Shown here: piece after piece, positions 47,218 to 56,501 of the stretch
Numbering within the stretch: position 1 is the first letter of the stretch
Layout of the letters: each line of letters starts with the position of its first letter
NCBI GenBank assembly: GCA_945888515.1
Contig: CAMDAD010000006.1
Span: forward strand, 89,672-153,671
Origin: Akkermansia muciniphila
GTDB taxonomy: Bacteria > Verrucomicrobiota > Verrucomicrobiia > Verrucomicrobiales > Akkermansiaceae
Reading direction: 5' to 3'
DNA: 64,000 nucleotides
Made by a program: the position numbers and the translations under genes
The notes under the pieces: generated by a model
Told to the model about the DNA's origin: nothing
Seen by the model: the letters and a program-made list of their open reading frames with translations, nothing else
Databases searched by the model: none

Positions 47218-48315
47218 TTAGAGCGAATGTATGATCGCCGAGGCGATACGCGTCGCGGCATCGGCTACGTCCAGTCCGCGTGACGCCACTTGCATCGACT
47301 GTTTTTTCGCGGGGTCTTGGAGGATGCCTCCCACCAGCGCTGCGAGTTTTTGTCCATCAAGCTCGCGCTCTTGCACCAGCACGGCCGCGCCAGCATCCGC
47401 AAACACCTCGGCATTTTTGGTTTGGTGATCATCGGCCGCGTGAGGGAATGGGATGAGAACGGAGGGCAACCCGACATGCGCCAACTCGGTGAGGCTAGAG
47501 GCTCCGGAACGACATAGCACCAGATCAGCGATGGCATAGACCGATGCCATGTCATCGCAGAATCCCAGCACGATATAACCCGCGCGCCCATTTGCCGCTT
47601 CGCGCACGCGCGCTTCATCGCTGCTGCCCGCGACGTGAAGCACCTGGGTGGCAGCGGGAAAGTGATCGAAAGCCTCGGCCACAAGGGCATTGAGACGTCG
47701 CGCCCCCTGACTGCCCCCCATGACCACGACGATGGGTCGAGCGGGATCGAGCCCGAAACGTCGGGCGGACTCCACCCGATCTGGCAACACATGCATTTCT
47801 TTGCGCACAGGCGTGCCAGTGACCACGACACTGCGACTAGGAAAATGAGCGATGGCTTCTTTCATGCCGACAAAAACCTGATCACACCAGCGCGCGGTAA
47901 GTCGGTTGGCTTTACCGGGCAGCGCATTGGAATCGTGCACGAAGGTTTTCAAACCGAGCTTTCGGCCGGCATACACAGGTGGCAGGGAGGTGAAGCCGCC
48001 CATTCCGATCACCGCATCCGCCTCGCGCGCGCTCAATATGGCGCGGCACTGACGAATCGCTCCCCACAGCTTCCATAAAAACGGCAACATCTTGAGAGAA
48101 AACGTCGCAGGCTTCGCAATCGCGGGGATACTGATGAACTCGAGGTCGCCGTATTTGCGCGACGCTTCGCGATCGACGGACTTTTGCGAAATCAGCAGCA
48201 AGGGCTGGTGCCCAGAAGCGCGCAGCTGCTCCGCCACGGCAATGCCCGGAAACAAATGCCCCCCCGTGCCGCCGCATGCGATGACAACCTTCCGCGATTT
48301 CGCCTTATGTATCAT
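47218..48315 (-). CDS. murG: Undecaprenyldiphospho-muramoylpentapeptide beta-N-acetylglucosaminyltransferase
   Basis: 365 residues. The GT28 N-domain has VVIACGGTGGHLFPGIAVAEQL and GMGGFTSLPP; the C-domain has VVMGGSQGARRLN, LCRSGASSLTELAHVG and IPFPHAADDHQTKNAE, the UDP-GlcNAc site. Adds GlcNAc to lipid I to give lipid II at the inner face of the membrane. Other division and cell-wall genes usually near murG are absent; it stands alone, convergent with sucB. Confidence 0.96.
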   Translation of the reverse strand: MIHKAKSRKVVIACGGTGGHLFPGIAVAEQLRASGHQPLLLISQKSVDREASRKYGDLEFISIPAIAKPATFSLKMLPFLWKLWGAIRQCRAILSAREADAVIGMGGFTSLPPVYAGRKLGLKTFVHDSNALPGKANRLTARWCDQVFVGMKEAIAHFPSRSVVVTGTPVRKEMHVLPDRVESARRFGLDPARPIVVVMGGSQGARRLNALVAEAFDHFPAATQVLHVAGSSDEARVREAANGRAGYIVLGFCDDMASVYAIADLVLCRSGASSLTELAHVGLPSVLIPFPHAADDHQTKNAEVFADAGAAVLVQERELDGQKLAALVGGILQDPAKKQSMQVASRGLDVADAATRIASAIIHSL

Positions 48316-48665
48316 GACTGTCGGCTTGTTATGCTACGGCACTCGCTGCCAAGCAATCCTGAAAAATGGGAAAATAAACAGCGAACTTCAGTCCCACGCG
48401 GCCCTGCCTCCACAGCTAAGAAAACAATGAACATCCCACCAAATAACGGTTAGATTAATGGATTTCGAATATCAATTCAATCAAATCACCAAGAAACCCC
48501 CAACAATCGTAAAAACCTCTTTAAATCAATCGTTTTTGAGAGAAAGGGAAAAGAAGATTGCCATTTTCACAAGATATCATATCCAAGCGGCCTGAACTAA
48601 CAAAAACTGTCGGCAAAAATAATTCTTGATTACATGCGTCATTGGCGTATAGTGGTCACGCATCA
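48316..48665. other. 350-bp AT-rich intergenic, nothing recognised
   Basis: This stretch before the toxin-antitoxin unit is richer in A/T than its surroundings and has no convincing open frame, RNA gene or inverted repeat. It should contain the promoter of the toxin-antitoxin operon and that of murG. Confidence 0.5.
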
Positions 48666-48983
48666 ATGATTTTCTATGAAACTGACGTATTCACGGCCAG
48701 AATTGTCGAGTTCATCGACGATGAGTCTTATTCGGCGCTGCAAGCCGTGCTCATTGCCGATCCGGAAGCTGGTGATCTCATCCCCAGGACGAGAGGACTG
48801 CGTAAGATTCGGTGGATGGGTAGTTGACGCGGCAAGCGTGGTGGCATTCGGGTTATTTACTACCTGGTCTGCCAAGACGAGATTTTCATGCTTTACGCCT
48901 ACCCAAAGAATCGTGAAGCGGACTTGAGCCCCCGTCATCTTGAGATGCTTAGAGAACTTGTTGAACAACACTTGGAAACATGA
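48666..48983 (+). pseudogene. RelE/HigB-type toxin gene interrupted by an in-frame TGA
   Basis: The frame from ATG 48666 reads 53 residues (MIFYETDVFTARIVEF, LIPRTRGLRKIRWMGS), then a TGA at 48825-48827, then continues in the same frame for 51 more codons (RGKRGGIRVIYYLVCQDE, LYAYPKNREADLS) to the stop at 48983. Together this is a complete 105-residue toxin of the RelE/HigB family with the stop at the place of a conserved Gly of the GRGKRGG motif; a single GGA to TGA change would explain it. The antitoxin is intact and overlaps the toxin stop as ATGA. Whether it is real decay or a sequencing error cannot be told. Confidence 0.85.
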
Positions 48984-49273
48984 ACGAGAATGATTTTGAA
49001 TTGCTTTGTGAGAGCATCCGCCAAGCGGGTGAGATTCGGCGTGGTGTGCGTAAGCCTTCGCGCACATTCGTAATTGAGGATCCCGATCCCAAGGCGATCC
49101 GGGAGCGACTGGGGCTTTCACAGTCCCGCTTTGCGTCGATCATCGGCGTGAGTGTGCGGACGCTGCAGAACTGGGAGCAAGGACGTCGTGAGCCAGAAGG
49201 ACCAGCGAAGGCGTTACTTCGTGTTGTAGATCGAGAACCACAGGCGGTCTTACACGCACTCCACGCCAGCTAA
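48980..49273 (+). CDS. Helix-turn-helix antitoxin (HigA/NadS-like)
   Basis: 97 residues. An XRE-type HTH spans IRERLGLSQSRFASIIGVSVRTLQNWE (in part), followed by GRREPEGPAKALL, the text typical of antitoxins paired with RelE/HigB toxins transcribed first. It binds DNA to repress the operon and neutralises the toxin. The ATG overlaps the upstream toxin stop (ATGA). The toxin has an in-frame stop, so this antitoxin may be an orphan kept as a regulator. Confidence 0.88.
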   Translation: MNENDFELLCESIRQAGEIRRGVRKPSRTFVIEDPDPKAIRERLGLSQSRFASIIGVSVRTLQNWEQGRREPEGPAKALLRVVDREPQAVLHALHAS

Positions 49274-49430
49274 AACCAGAAGGCCAACAAGACGTCACTT
49301 TTAACGCCTGACCCGCCTCCAGTTCCAGCCGTCATGACCTCTACAACCTCAACTCCGCATTCCATCCTCGCCCACGGTCAGGCGTAGGAGGACTCTTCGT
49401 TCGGCAAATCAAAAATAAAAGGAGAATCAT

Positions 49431-49685
49431 ATGCCCACTAGACTATACGTATTGCTCGCGATTGGTGTATTGATGCTGATCTTTCTCATCTATGAGCTCG
49501 TGGCTAAAAAAGCTTACGGCACGTGGGGAAAGGGAAGAGCCCTCAAAAAGGGCGGAGTCAGAGAGATGAACTCGCGCTGGCACATTCAATCTGATGACTC
49601 TTCGAAGTATTGGAATGTTGTCCGCAGCCATACAATGATAGTGATGATCTCCCTCGGATACGTGATCAGCGAACTCCTCCGATAA
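49431..49685 (+). CDS. Small membrane protein, unknown function
   Basis: 84 residues with an ideal ribosome-binding site (AAAGGAGA, GGAG at 49421-49424, 6 bp before ATG). Two membrane segments: LYVLLAIGVLMLIFLIYELVA and TMIVMISLGYVISELL, with a soluble Lys/Arg/Ser-rich stretch between. The next 220 bp to 49909 are empty apart from a short perfect hairpin. No family recognised. Confidence 0.7.
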   Translation: MPTRLYVLLAIGVLMLIFLIYELVAKKAYGTWGKGRALKKGGVREMNSRWHIQSDDSSKYWNVVRSHTMIVMISLGYVISELLR

Positions 49686-49909
49686 GACCGAAATAATCAT
49701 AAATTCTGACACACATGCCTGTGTTGCTATCACCGTTTTCCCCTTCAGCGACCAAGAACCGAACTCGAACGCTTAAAGGCAGCGGACTGGACGACTCGTT
49801 AGAGAACGAGCGGATTGTTGCATGTCACGGCAGATGTGGGACGAGGGCGTGAGCGGCGGCATCAAGTGCCCCTCTCGGGGCAAAGAAAAATCCGCGCTCC
49901 ACTCAGGCA

Positions 49910-52900
49910 CTACTTCCCGGCTTCTGGATGCGCTTTGCGGTAGGCTTCCACGTCTTTGGTGACGATCAGCTCGCCGCGCATGACGGACCAGTGGCCGGGG
50001 AAGGTGCAGACGAATTGATAGGCGCCCTCGGTGGGGGGGGCGGTGATTTTGATGGTCTCGCTCTTACCGGCCTCGATCATTTTTGTGGCGGCGAGAACGC
50101 GCGGATCGTTCGCAGGGACGTAGGCGCGGCCCTGAGCATCGAGTTTGTCGGGCGCTTGTGTCTGCACCGCTTCCGCCACGGCTTGCAATGTTCCGGGTTG
50201 CACCAATACGACGTTATGCGGGATCAGGTCGGGATTTTCGAAGCGAATTTCAAAGTCCTTTCCGGCGGCGACGGCGACTAGTTTCACGTCGTAGCGCAGC
50301 TGGTCTTTCACGGCTTTGATCACAAACACCGGCACGTCCAGATCGACGATGGCTTTCTGCGCGGTGGCGGCTTGTTCGGCGGTTAGCAGGGCGATGAGTT
50401 TCTGCGTCACGGCGATGCTATCGAGATACGGCTTGCCCGTGCGGGCCTCGCTGGTCTGCGTACGCGCCCACTGGATGATGCCGGAAACGGCGATGGCGGC
50501 TTGCTCTTTTTTCCATGAAGCAACCGGCAGCTGTGCGATGGTCTGTACAGCGGTGGCGGGCTCGGTTTGCTGCTGGATCAGATCGGTGAGCAGGGCAAAG
50601 GCTTGTGAGGCATCGGAACTGACCTTGGGCAGCGCGCGGATGGCCTCGCGACGGATGGCACCGATGGGATCGCCAGCAAACTGATGGCTGCTGCTGGGCG
50701 CAGAGGCGGGTTGATTGGTAAGGGCGGCGATGACACCACGCTGCGCATCGAGCACGCTGATGGTGTAGCCTTGCAGGCGAGAGCCTAACGAATCTTCGTT
50801 GCGATTCCAGACGATGACTTCCTCCACACCGACGTCCGCACCGAGATCGAGCTCCCACCATGGGTGATTAGTATTTTCGATACTGTGCGTGATAGTGCCG
50901 CTGCCGTAGGCCCCGTTGGTATTGCCATCGATGGCGCGTTTCGCCTCGCCATCGTTGCTGGTGTTGTTCTGGCTGGCCTTGCCGGACAGCGCGATGTTGC
51001 TGCCATCGCTCATCACCTGCACCTCGGCGAGCGAGAGTGTGCCGGAGCGGGGTAGTTCGATGCGGATGAAACGTCCGCGAGTGCCGGTTTGGTTTTCGAG
51101 CGCCTTGGCAATGGCGGGTGGCAGAGCGGAGAGCACCGACTTGATCGGGCCAAAGGCGCTATGGCGCAGGGCCTCCGGCAGCAGTGGCACGGCGGCGAGG
51201 AATTGCTGGAGTGCAGCGGGCGTTTGCTGGGCAAGCGTCCATTGTTTTTCTACCGTGCCATCACAGATCATCAGTGCGGCCAGTGCTTGTGGAGCGATGG
51301 CGCGTGCGGAAAGGCCCGTGGCGAGTTTCTCCAGAGCGGGGCGCACGCTTTGCAGATCCGCGGCTGGCAGGCCTAACAGCATTTGGCTGAGGGCTGCCGT
51401 GCCACCTTGATTCTCGCTGGCGATGGGCTCCAAGACACTGAGCAAGGTCTGCGCGGGCGTGGTTTTTTTCAGCGCGGAAAGTTCTGTTAGAGCGGCCTGA
51501 CGTTGATCGGCTGCCACATCCGGGCGCGTGAGCATGGCGGTGAAGACGACGGCGGATTTCGGTAATTTTCCGAGATCGGCACTGCGCACGGAATCTAACA
51601 GATAGGAAACGCCCGCCGGATTATCGACGGCGATTTCCTTGCCCTCGGCGACGGCATTTTTCCACCAAGGCTGGAGTTGGCGCATGGTTTCCTTGAAGCA
51701 ATACTCGAGGTAATAATCCATAGGATGCTTGAGCGCGGTGAGCGCGGCATCGGCGGCGGCGGTTTCGCGATAGAAACTGGCGACGCGCACGGCTTCGAGA
51801 CGCACGCGGGGATGTTCGTCATCGGCTGCCGTTTTCAGCCATTTCAGGGAGTCGGGCAAACGATCGCGCCAGTAGCCCATGACGCGCACGGCCTGGGCGC
51901 GCGCGCGCGGTTCGGGGGATTTCAGCATGCGGGTGAGCAGGGCCTCGTTGACGATGTCGTGCCACTGATGGACCCACAGCGCTTCGAGCATGTTGTGTTC
52001 GAATTTCGGGTCCTTGGCATCGAGCACCTTGATCCACTCCATGACGGCATCGGTGACTTTTTTGCCATCGTGTTTGCCAAGCTCGATCTTCGCGCGCAGG
52101 CGCACGTCGTTTTCCGGTTCTTTGAGGAGTTCTAACAAGGCGGGAATCGGTTGGCCATCGATTTTTTTCGGCTCTAACAACGGGCGTCCTTCGTAGGTGA
52201 TGCGATAGAGTCGTCCGTGCTGGTGGTCGCGGTTCGGATCGCGTAGGTGGTGCTGGAGGTGACCGATGAGCATTTGCGACCAGTCCATGAAATACAGCGA
52301 TCCATCGGGTGCGACGGTGATGCCGGAGGGGCGGAAGTTCGGGTTCTTCGCGATGTCGGTCGTGATGAGGTGCTCTAACGTTTCGCCTTTCACCCCCGAT
52401 CCTTCTTCCGACATTTTCGCACGGAAAATTCCCTGGATGCTGATGACGTTGGTGTTGAGGAAAATGCCTTGCCAGTCCTCGGGGAAATGGCGGCTGCTGA
52501 GAATCGCGGTGCCGGGGCAAGGGCGCGAGGGACGGTTCCAGAACTGATTCATGCCGGGGTGAGTCCCGCTATCGAGATGACCACTGAACGCAGGACCAAA
52601 GTAATTCGAATTTCCCGTGGCATCGGTGATGAGGTCGTTGCCCCAGTAGTCGAACACGCGACCGTGCGGATTGGCGAAGCCGTAGGGCACGTGACGCATG
52701 AATTTCCCGGTGTTCGGCTCGTAGCGATAAATGGCACCATCGGTATTGCGCACGGGGCCGAGGTAGGTTTCCACATTGGTGCGGTGGAACACACCATCGC
52801 TGAGATAAACGGCGCCGCCCGGTTCCAGGCACATCGAGTTCGTTTCGTGGTGCGAGTCCGCGGCATCGAGGCCGTGGAGCATACGCTCTTTCGTATCGGC

Positions 52901-54331
52901 CTTGCCATCGCCATCGGTATCGCGCAGGAACCACAAATCCGGCGACTGCATCACGAGCACGCCATCTTTGTAAAACTGGAATCCGGTGGGGCAATTGAGT
53001 CCATCGGCAAACACGGTGGACTTGATCGCCTTGCCGGTTTTGGGATCGAGATCGAAGACTAACAGTTGATCGAAGACCTTGGTGGTGGGCGATGTTTCCG
53101 GATAATTCGGCCATGCGGCGATCCACAGGCGGCCCTTGGTATCGAAATTCATCTGCACCGGATTGATCAGATCGGGAAAGGTTTTTTCGCAGGCGACGAG
53201 TTCGATCTTGCAGCCGGGCGCGAGTTTCAGGTGCTGGATGGCTTCTTGCGGATCCATGTAGGGCACGGCGTCCTTGCGGTTCGGCGGGGTGAGATTGACG
53301 GGCGGGAGATTGTCGTCTTTGACAACGTAGGATTTCCCCTGCGCGGTGGCCCAGACCAATTGGTCGCGGTTCGCGGTTTTGACGTCGCGCTGCGCGAGTT
53401 CCTCGCCGAGGATTGTTGCGTTGGTGACACCTTCATAGGCTATGCGCGAACGACCGCCGAAAATGTTGTATTGGTCCACAGTGCGGTAGCGGTGGTGCCA
53501 CTCGGTGTTTTTTTCGATGACGGCGGTGCGGATTTTTTCGAGCTGCGCGGCATTGGCCGTGGGTGGCTCTTTGCCGAAAACGGCGCGGTATTGCACAGCG
53601 GCGATAGATTTGTCGCCAAGTTCATTCAAATGGACGCCATTGATGGTCAGCGGCTTGGTGGCTTGTTGATAGAGCTCTTGCGAGGGGCGGAAGAGATCGA
53701 CGAATGGCACGTTCTTCGCCTTGGCGACGGCAGCCATGGCTTCCGTGTATAAAGAAAGATTCCTATTGTTTTCCGAACCATCGGAAAAGTGCGGGCTCTT
53801 AAGATTTTCGTGGGCGATAGGCGAAAACAGCACCACGCGCGGGGCGCTCTCGCCGTTGTATTTGGCGGCGAGGAGTTTGCCGAGGTAGGCATCCAGATCG
53901 CGCTTGAAGGCTTCCACGCCCTCCGGTCCTTTGAACGATTCATTGAAGCCCCAGTAGGCAAAAATCACATCCGCGCCGAATTCCGTGCCGGCCTTGTAAA
54001 TGATGCCGTCGTTGCCAGGCTTGGTGGTGTCGCCCTTTTTCATGCCGAGAAACCAATCGGTGGTCGGCACGTCATCCGAGCGGCGCTGCACTGTGATCTC
54101 ATCAGCGGCGAAACCGAGGTTGCGGATGGTGAGATTCGCGGTCGGATAGGCCTGGTGGATCATCGCCTCGAACCACGCATGATGCTGCTGGCGGTCGGCA
54201 AGCCCGCTGCCGACGATGGCGACATGGTCGTTTTTCTGAAGAGTGACGAGAGGCTCCGCAGCGAAGGAAGGAGCGATGAGTGTGACAATGGCCATTCCGG
54301 TCATCATCCAGCGAGTAGGTGGGGTCATCAT
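49910..54331 (-). CDS. Exported multidomain protein: GDSL/SGNH, sugar-dehydrogenase-like propeller, HEAT, discoidin, azurin
   Basis: 1473 residues. A signal peptide (~1-24) is followed by an SGNH-hydrolase domain (~30-270: IVGSGLADRQ, WGFNESF, NGVHLNELG). A six-bladed propeller of the PVC membrane-bound dehydrogenase type spans ~340-730 (FADGLNCPTGF, DTDGDGKAD with a Ca-type loop). A HEAT-like helical region spans ~730-1060, an F5/8 type C (discoidin) domain ~1110-1240 (WWELDLGADVGVEEVIVW), and a cupredoxin ~1330-1460 with Cu ligands in PHNVV and CTFPGHWSVM. The heme CxxCH usual in relatives is absent. Binds and probably oxidises sugars with copper electron transfer; role inferred. Confidence 0.85.
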   Translation of the reverse strand: MMTPPTRWMMTGMAIVTLIAPSFAAEPLVTLQKNDHVAIVGSGLADRQQHHAWFEAMIHQAYPTANLTIRNLGFAADEITVQRRSDDVPTTDWFLGMKKGDTTKPGNDGIIYKAGTEFGADVIFAYWGFNESFKGPEGVEAFKRDLDAYLGKLLAAKYNGESAPRVVLFSPIAHENLKSPHFSDGSENNRNLSLYTEAMAAVAKAKNVPFVDLFRPSQELYQQATKPLTINGVHLNELGDKSIAAVQYRAVFGKEPPTANAAQLEKIRTAVIEKNTEWHHRYRTVDQYNIFGGRSRIAYEGVTNATILGEELAQRDVKTANRDQLVWATAQGKSYVVKDDNLPPVNLTPPNRKDAVPYMDPQEAIQHLKLAPGCKIELVACEKTFPDLINPVQMNFDTKGRLWIAAWPNYPETSPTTKVFDQLLVFDLDPKTGKAIKSTVFADGLNCPTGFQFYKDGVLVMQSPDLWFLRDTDGDGKADTKERMLHGLDAADSHHETNSMCLEPGGAVYLSDGVFHRTNVETYLGPVRNTDGAIYRYEPNTGKFMRHVPYGFANPHGRVFDYWGNDLITDATGNSNYFGPAFSGHLDSGTHPGMNQFWNRPSRPCPGTAILSSRHFPEDWQGIFLNTNVISIQGIFRAKMSEEGSGVKGETLEHLITTDIAKNPNFRPSGITVAPDGSLYFMDWSQMLIGHLQHHLRDPNRDHQHGRLYRITYEGRPLLEPKKIDGQPIPALLELLKEPENDVRLRAKIELGKHDGKKVTDAVMEWIKVLDAKDPKFEHNMLEALWVHQWHDIVNEALLTRMLKSPEPRARAQAVRVMGYWRDRLPDSLKWLKTAADDEHPRVRLEAVRVASFYRETAAADAALTALKHPMDYYLEYCFKETMRQLQPWWKNAVAEGKEIAVDNPAGVSYLLDSVRSADLGKLPKSAVVFTAMLTRPDVAADQRQAALTELSALKKTTPAQTLLSVLEPIASENQGGTAALSQMLLGLPAADLQSVRPALEKLATGLSARAIAPQALAALMICDGTVEKQWTLAQQTPAALQQFLAAVPLLPEALRHSAFGPIKSVLSALPPAIAKALENQTGTRGRFIRIELPRSGTLSLAEVQVMSDGSNIALSGKASQNNTSNDGEAKRAIDGNTNGAYGSGTITHSIENTNHPWWELDLGADVGVEEVIVWNRNEDSLGSRLQGYTISVLDAQRGVIAALTNQPASAPSSSHQFAGDPIGAIRREAIRALPKVSSDASQAFALLTDLIQQQTEPATAVQTIAQLPVASWKKEQAAIAVSGIIQWARTQTSEARTGKPYLDSIAVTQKLIALLTAEQAATAQKAIVDLDVPVFVIKAVKDQLRYDVKLVAVAAGKDFEIRFENPDLIPHNVVLVQPGTLQAVAEAVQTQAPDKLDAQGRAYVPANDPRVLAATKMIEAGKSETIKITAPPTEGAYQFVCTFPGHWSVMRGELIVTKDVEAYRKAHPEAGK

Positions 54332-54614
54332 AAAATCTCAAAGAAATACGCGCGATTCTGCACCATATTTCATCACTCTGAGCTTTGTAGCGTAGGGGGT
54401 ATCATGAAAAGTGGCAGGCGAAAATTGACAGCCATGCAACGCCACATGGATCGTTGCCGTGTGGCACCAGCGTGCCAGACCTGCGCCTGCTGCTACTCGC
54501 TTACGGAAATGCCTACCAGGGCCTCTGGACACAAAAAGCACAATACCACGCCGCCATCGAACAAGCTGAGACGGTGGAGGCCGTGAATCAAATCTCGATC
54601 AGCTTCCCCTAACC
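54332..54614. other. Intergenic start of the mosaic region, with possible gene remnant
   Basis: 283 bp between the large exported protein gene and the first hydrophobic repeat ORF. From about 54478 one frame reads a 43-residue peptide without start (ending VEAVNQISISFP, stop at 54612) with coding-like composition; I take it as a truncated remnant of an unknown gene. A 6-bp palindrome (GCCACA/TGTGGC) lies near 54437-54461. Confidence 0.4.
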
Positions 54615-54803
54615 ATGCGCACCCACCTCGACAGCGATTCGATACTCACCGCGACGGTAGGCATTGCTTCTCCCCTGCTCGGCGTCATCACCTCGTTCCA
54701 AGAACAGATCGAGTTGACGCTGCGAGTAGCATCACTGATCGTCGGCCTCATGGTCGGAGCCATGTCCCTGATCGCCATGGTCAAGAAGATGCGGGGGAAG
54801 TGA
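54615..54803 (+). CDS. Repeated hydrophobic small protein, copy 1
   Basis: 62 residues. A polar head (MRTHLDSDSILTATVG) precedes two hydrophobic segments (IASPLLGVITSF and LTLRVASLIVGLMVGAMSLIAM) ending in basic KKMRGK: a holin-like, two-pass membrane protein. Three further copies lie at 57373, 59762 and 60825. Between copies 1 and 2 nearly all substitutions fall on third codon positions, so the plus frame has been under selection. Opposite-strand frames over it are shadows. It is on the plus strand although most array genes are on the minus strand. Confidence 0.7.
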   Translation: MRTHLDSDSILTATVGIASPLLGVITSFQEQIELTLRVASLIVGLMVGAMSLIAMVKKMRGK

Positions 54804-54871
54804 ATGGGCAGTCGCATGCGGGTGGTGTGGGACCCAGCAGCGCATCACTCCAGGGGACCCGATTCTCCCAA
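54804..54871. repeat. Repeat resembling group II intron 3' end, copy 1
   Basis: Directly after the hydrophobic ORF. It contains CGCATGCGGGTGGTGTGGGACC and ends GGGGACCCGATT (both shortened here). Homologous text recurs at 58443-58524 and 60928-60990. The GGTGGTGTG...CCCGATT pattern is that of group II intron domains V-VI as I remember them. Here only the 3' half of domain V remains. Confidence 0.4.
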
Positions 54872-54880
54872 ATATTTGCA

Positions 54881-55120
54881 CTACGGAAGCTCGTCACCCT
54901 TATCCGGTATAGTATTCGGCACGCTAGCTAGAAGCCTGTCGAAATCCTTAAGCTTCGCTAGCTTAGCGCGCTCACGAAGATAATCCACGGTCTCTAAGGC
55001 GGAAAGCTTCTCGGCTGCTGCGGTAATCAGAAACTGATTCATGGAATATCCATCTTTCGACGCAAGTTCCTTGATTGCGCGATGAAGAGAGTCGGGTACT
55101 CGAATTGATAGTGTAGTCAT
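54881..55120 (-). CDS. Ribbon-helix-helix antitoxin (HicB/CopG-like), module 1
   Basis: 79 residues. MTTLSIRVPDSLHRAIKELASKDGYSMNQFLI is a ribbon-helix-helix fold with the LxxRxPxxLHxxIK pattern of PF05534-type antitoxins, followed by an acidic tail (DKGDELP). It binds DNA and the PIN toxin. Its ATG overlaps the toxin stop (ATGA, 55117-55120), so the toxin comes first. A second such pair is at 60103-60764. Confidence 0.88.
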   Translation of the reverse strand: MTTLSIRVPDSLHRAIKELASKDGYSMNQFLITAAAEKLSALETVDYLRERAKLAKLKDFDRLLASVPNTIPDKGDELP

Positions 55121-55548
55121 GGTCTTATTAGGTTTAAGGCTGTAGCTGGTGTGATGGCGCGAACTCCCAATGAGTCCGAACCGTGAAAATCTGAAACATT
55201 GTGCGTGATAACCAAAGAGGATGATGCTGCCACTGCTAGCTCGAGCACTAGGTCATCGTCCGGATCAGAAAGAAACGGCCGCCATGCGAAAAACACCTTA
55301 TGGTGTTCAGCCAGAAGGCAAAAGCCGTCCAAAATCGTAGCAATATCCTGCGGGGTGAAGGCGGGAATGAGGCCAGGCCGGAGCAATACGGATTCATACT
55401 CAAGAACGAGTGCCACAGACACCGCAATCCTGATGCCACCATTGCGGACAGCCTGGAGAATCTGGAAGCTGGCACCCCGTCTGGATCGGAGACCCGCCAC
55501 AAGGACTGATGTATCGAGGATGGCATACACAGGTGGTATTATGGGCAA
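55117..55548 (-). CDS. PIN-domain toxin, COG1569 type, module 1
   Basis: 143 residues from TTG 55548, or GTG at 55530. AILDTSVLVAGL has the first metal-binding Asp; VALVLEYESVL the Glu; DPDDDLVLELAVAA and SLVITHNVSDF the others, all of a PIN nuclease (ribonuclease toxin) fold. Overlaps its antitoxin downstream. Part of the array; its start is next to the attC-like site at 55577-55667. Confidence 0.88.
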   Translation of the reverse strand: MPIIPPVYAILDTSVLVAGLRSRRGASFQILQAVRNGGIRIAVSVALVLEYESVLLRPGLIPAFTPQDIATILDGFCLLAEHHKVFFAWRPFLSDPDDDLVLELAVAASSSLVITHNVSDFHGSDSLGVRAITPATALNLIRP

Positions 55549-55576
55549 TACCGCGCTCTATGCAACTATTTTTTCT

Positions 55577-55667
55577 GGAACGCTTCGGATCCGGCGACGG
55601 CGAGAGGGAGGCGTCGATGACACGACAGATGCCATACGAGCCGTTGCCTGCATCCGTTTTGTTAGGC
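55577..55667 (-). repeat. attC-like recombination site A
   Basis: Imperfect palindrome: left arm 55586-55601 (CGGATCCGGCGACGGC) and right arm 55640-55656, one base longer on the right. It ends in GTTAGGC at 55661-55667, the classic core of attC. The matching complement GCCTAAC opens the next site at 56502-56508, so the trypsin-like gene between them is bounded by inverted cores (8/8 with the flanking base). Confidence 0.75.
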
Positions 55668-55679
55668 GTCTCTGGTTGG

Positions 55680-56480
55680 TTACTTGGAAGGCATGTCATT
55701 CTGCTTGGCGGCTTGCTCGATGGTGTCTCGGACAAACTGAGCATGAAGCACAGTGCCCAATCCAAGAGGGTGATGAAGTATGCGCTCCTCATACTCCGTC
55801 GTCACCCGCTCATCGTGGCGCGACTGCGCGAGCACAATGCCAACGAGTAACGGGTGGCCATCTGTCCCGGCGACAAACGCAGGGCCACCGCTGTCTCCGG
55901 CGAACGTCGTGAAATCGGCGAAGTAGGTATGATGGCGCTGGACCGGCAGGAACGGATGGCTGGCGATGATGCCCTGCCGGGCTACGGCGAATCCTGCGCT
56001 GTTGGCCTCGAAACGCTGGGGATAGGTGAGCACGAAAAGGGGGCTGCAAATGTGCAACCCCGCAGCGACTAACTGGGCCTCGTCAGCAACAGCCGCCCAC
56101 GGCAAAGCACTGACAGGAACAGGAGGCGGCTCCGCCAGCCGCAATACGGCGGTATCCTCTTTGGCGTGGCGCACCCAAAGAGGTTTGCCATCGCGGCGTA
56201 TCGCGACGGTGTGGTCGCGACGCTGGTAGGAGCCATCGGCCCGGCGCTCACGCAGGACTACGATGGCGGTGTCGCCCTTGGTGCATTCGAGGACATGGGC
56301 CGCAGTCACGACATAAAGGCTTTGGTCTGGCGGTTCGCGCCTCACGAGAACGCATGTGCCGGTGGAGTTCACATGGAAAAGCTTGAATGTCGCATCCAGC
56401 ATCTCTGTGGCAAAATCTCCCGCCGAAGCTATGGCACAACTGATGATTCCGACGAGCAATGTGAAGATAACTTGTTTCAT
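55680..56480 (-). CDS. Trypsin-like serine protease, exported (integron cassette)
   Basis: 266 residues from ATG 56480, where the signal peptide (MKQVIFTLLVGIISCAIASAG) starts. The catalytic triad is His in VVTAAHVLE, Asp in KEDTAVLRL and Ser in FAGDSGGPAF, so an active S1 protease is likely. Six-Cys pattern is absent. The gene is bounded by inverted GTTAGGC cores, the start lies 22 bp from the R' core, and the stop is 13 bp from the other, the spacing of a single-gene cassette. Substrate unknown. Confidence 0.85.
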   Translation of the reverse strand: MKQVIFTLLVGIISCAIASAGDFATEMLDATFKLFHVNSTGTCVLVRREPPDQSLYVVTAAHVLECTKGDTAIVVLRERRADGSYQRRDHTVAIRRDGKPLWVRHAKEDTAVLRLAEPPPVPVSALPWAAVADEAQLVAAGLHICSPLFVLTYPQRFEANSAGFAVARQGIIASHPFLPVQRHHTYFADFTTFAGDSGGPAFVAGTDGHPLLVGIVLAQSRHDERVTTEYEERILHHPLGLGTVLHAQFVRDTIEQAAKQNDMPSK

Positions 56481-56501
56481 TTGGTGGAGACGTGAGGAAA
56501 C

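Noticed and set aside
49867..49882. Perfect hairpin TGCCCC-TCTC-GGGGCA
   Set aside because: No T-run follows on either strand in the right place, so not called a terminator.
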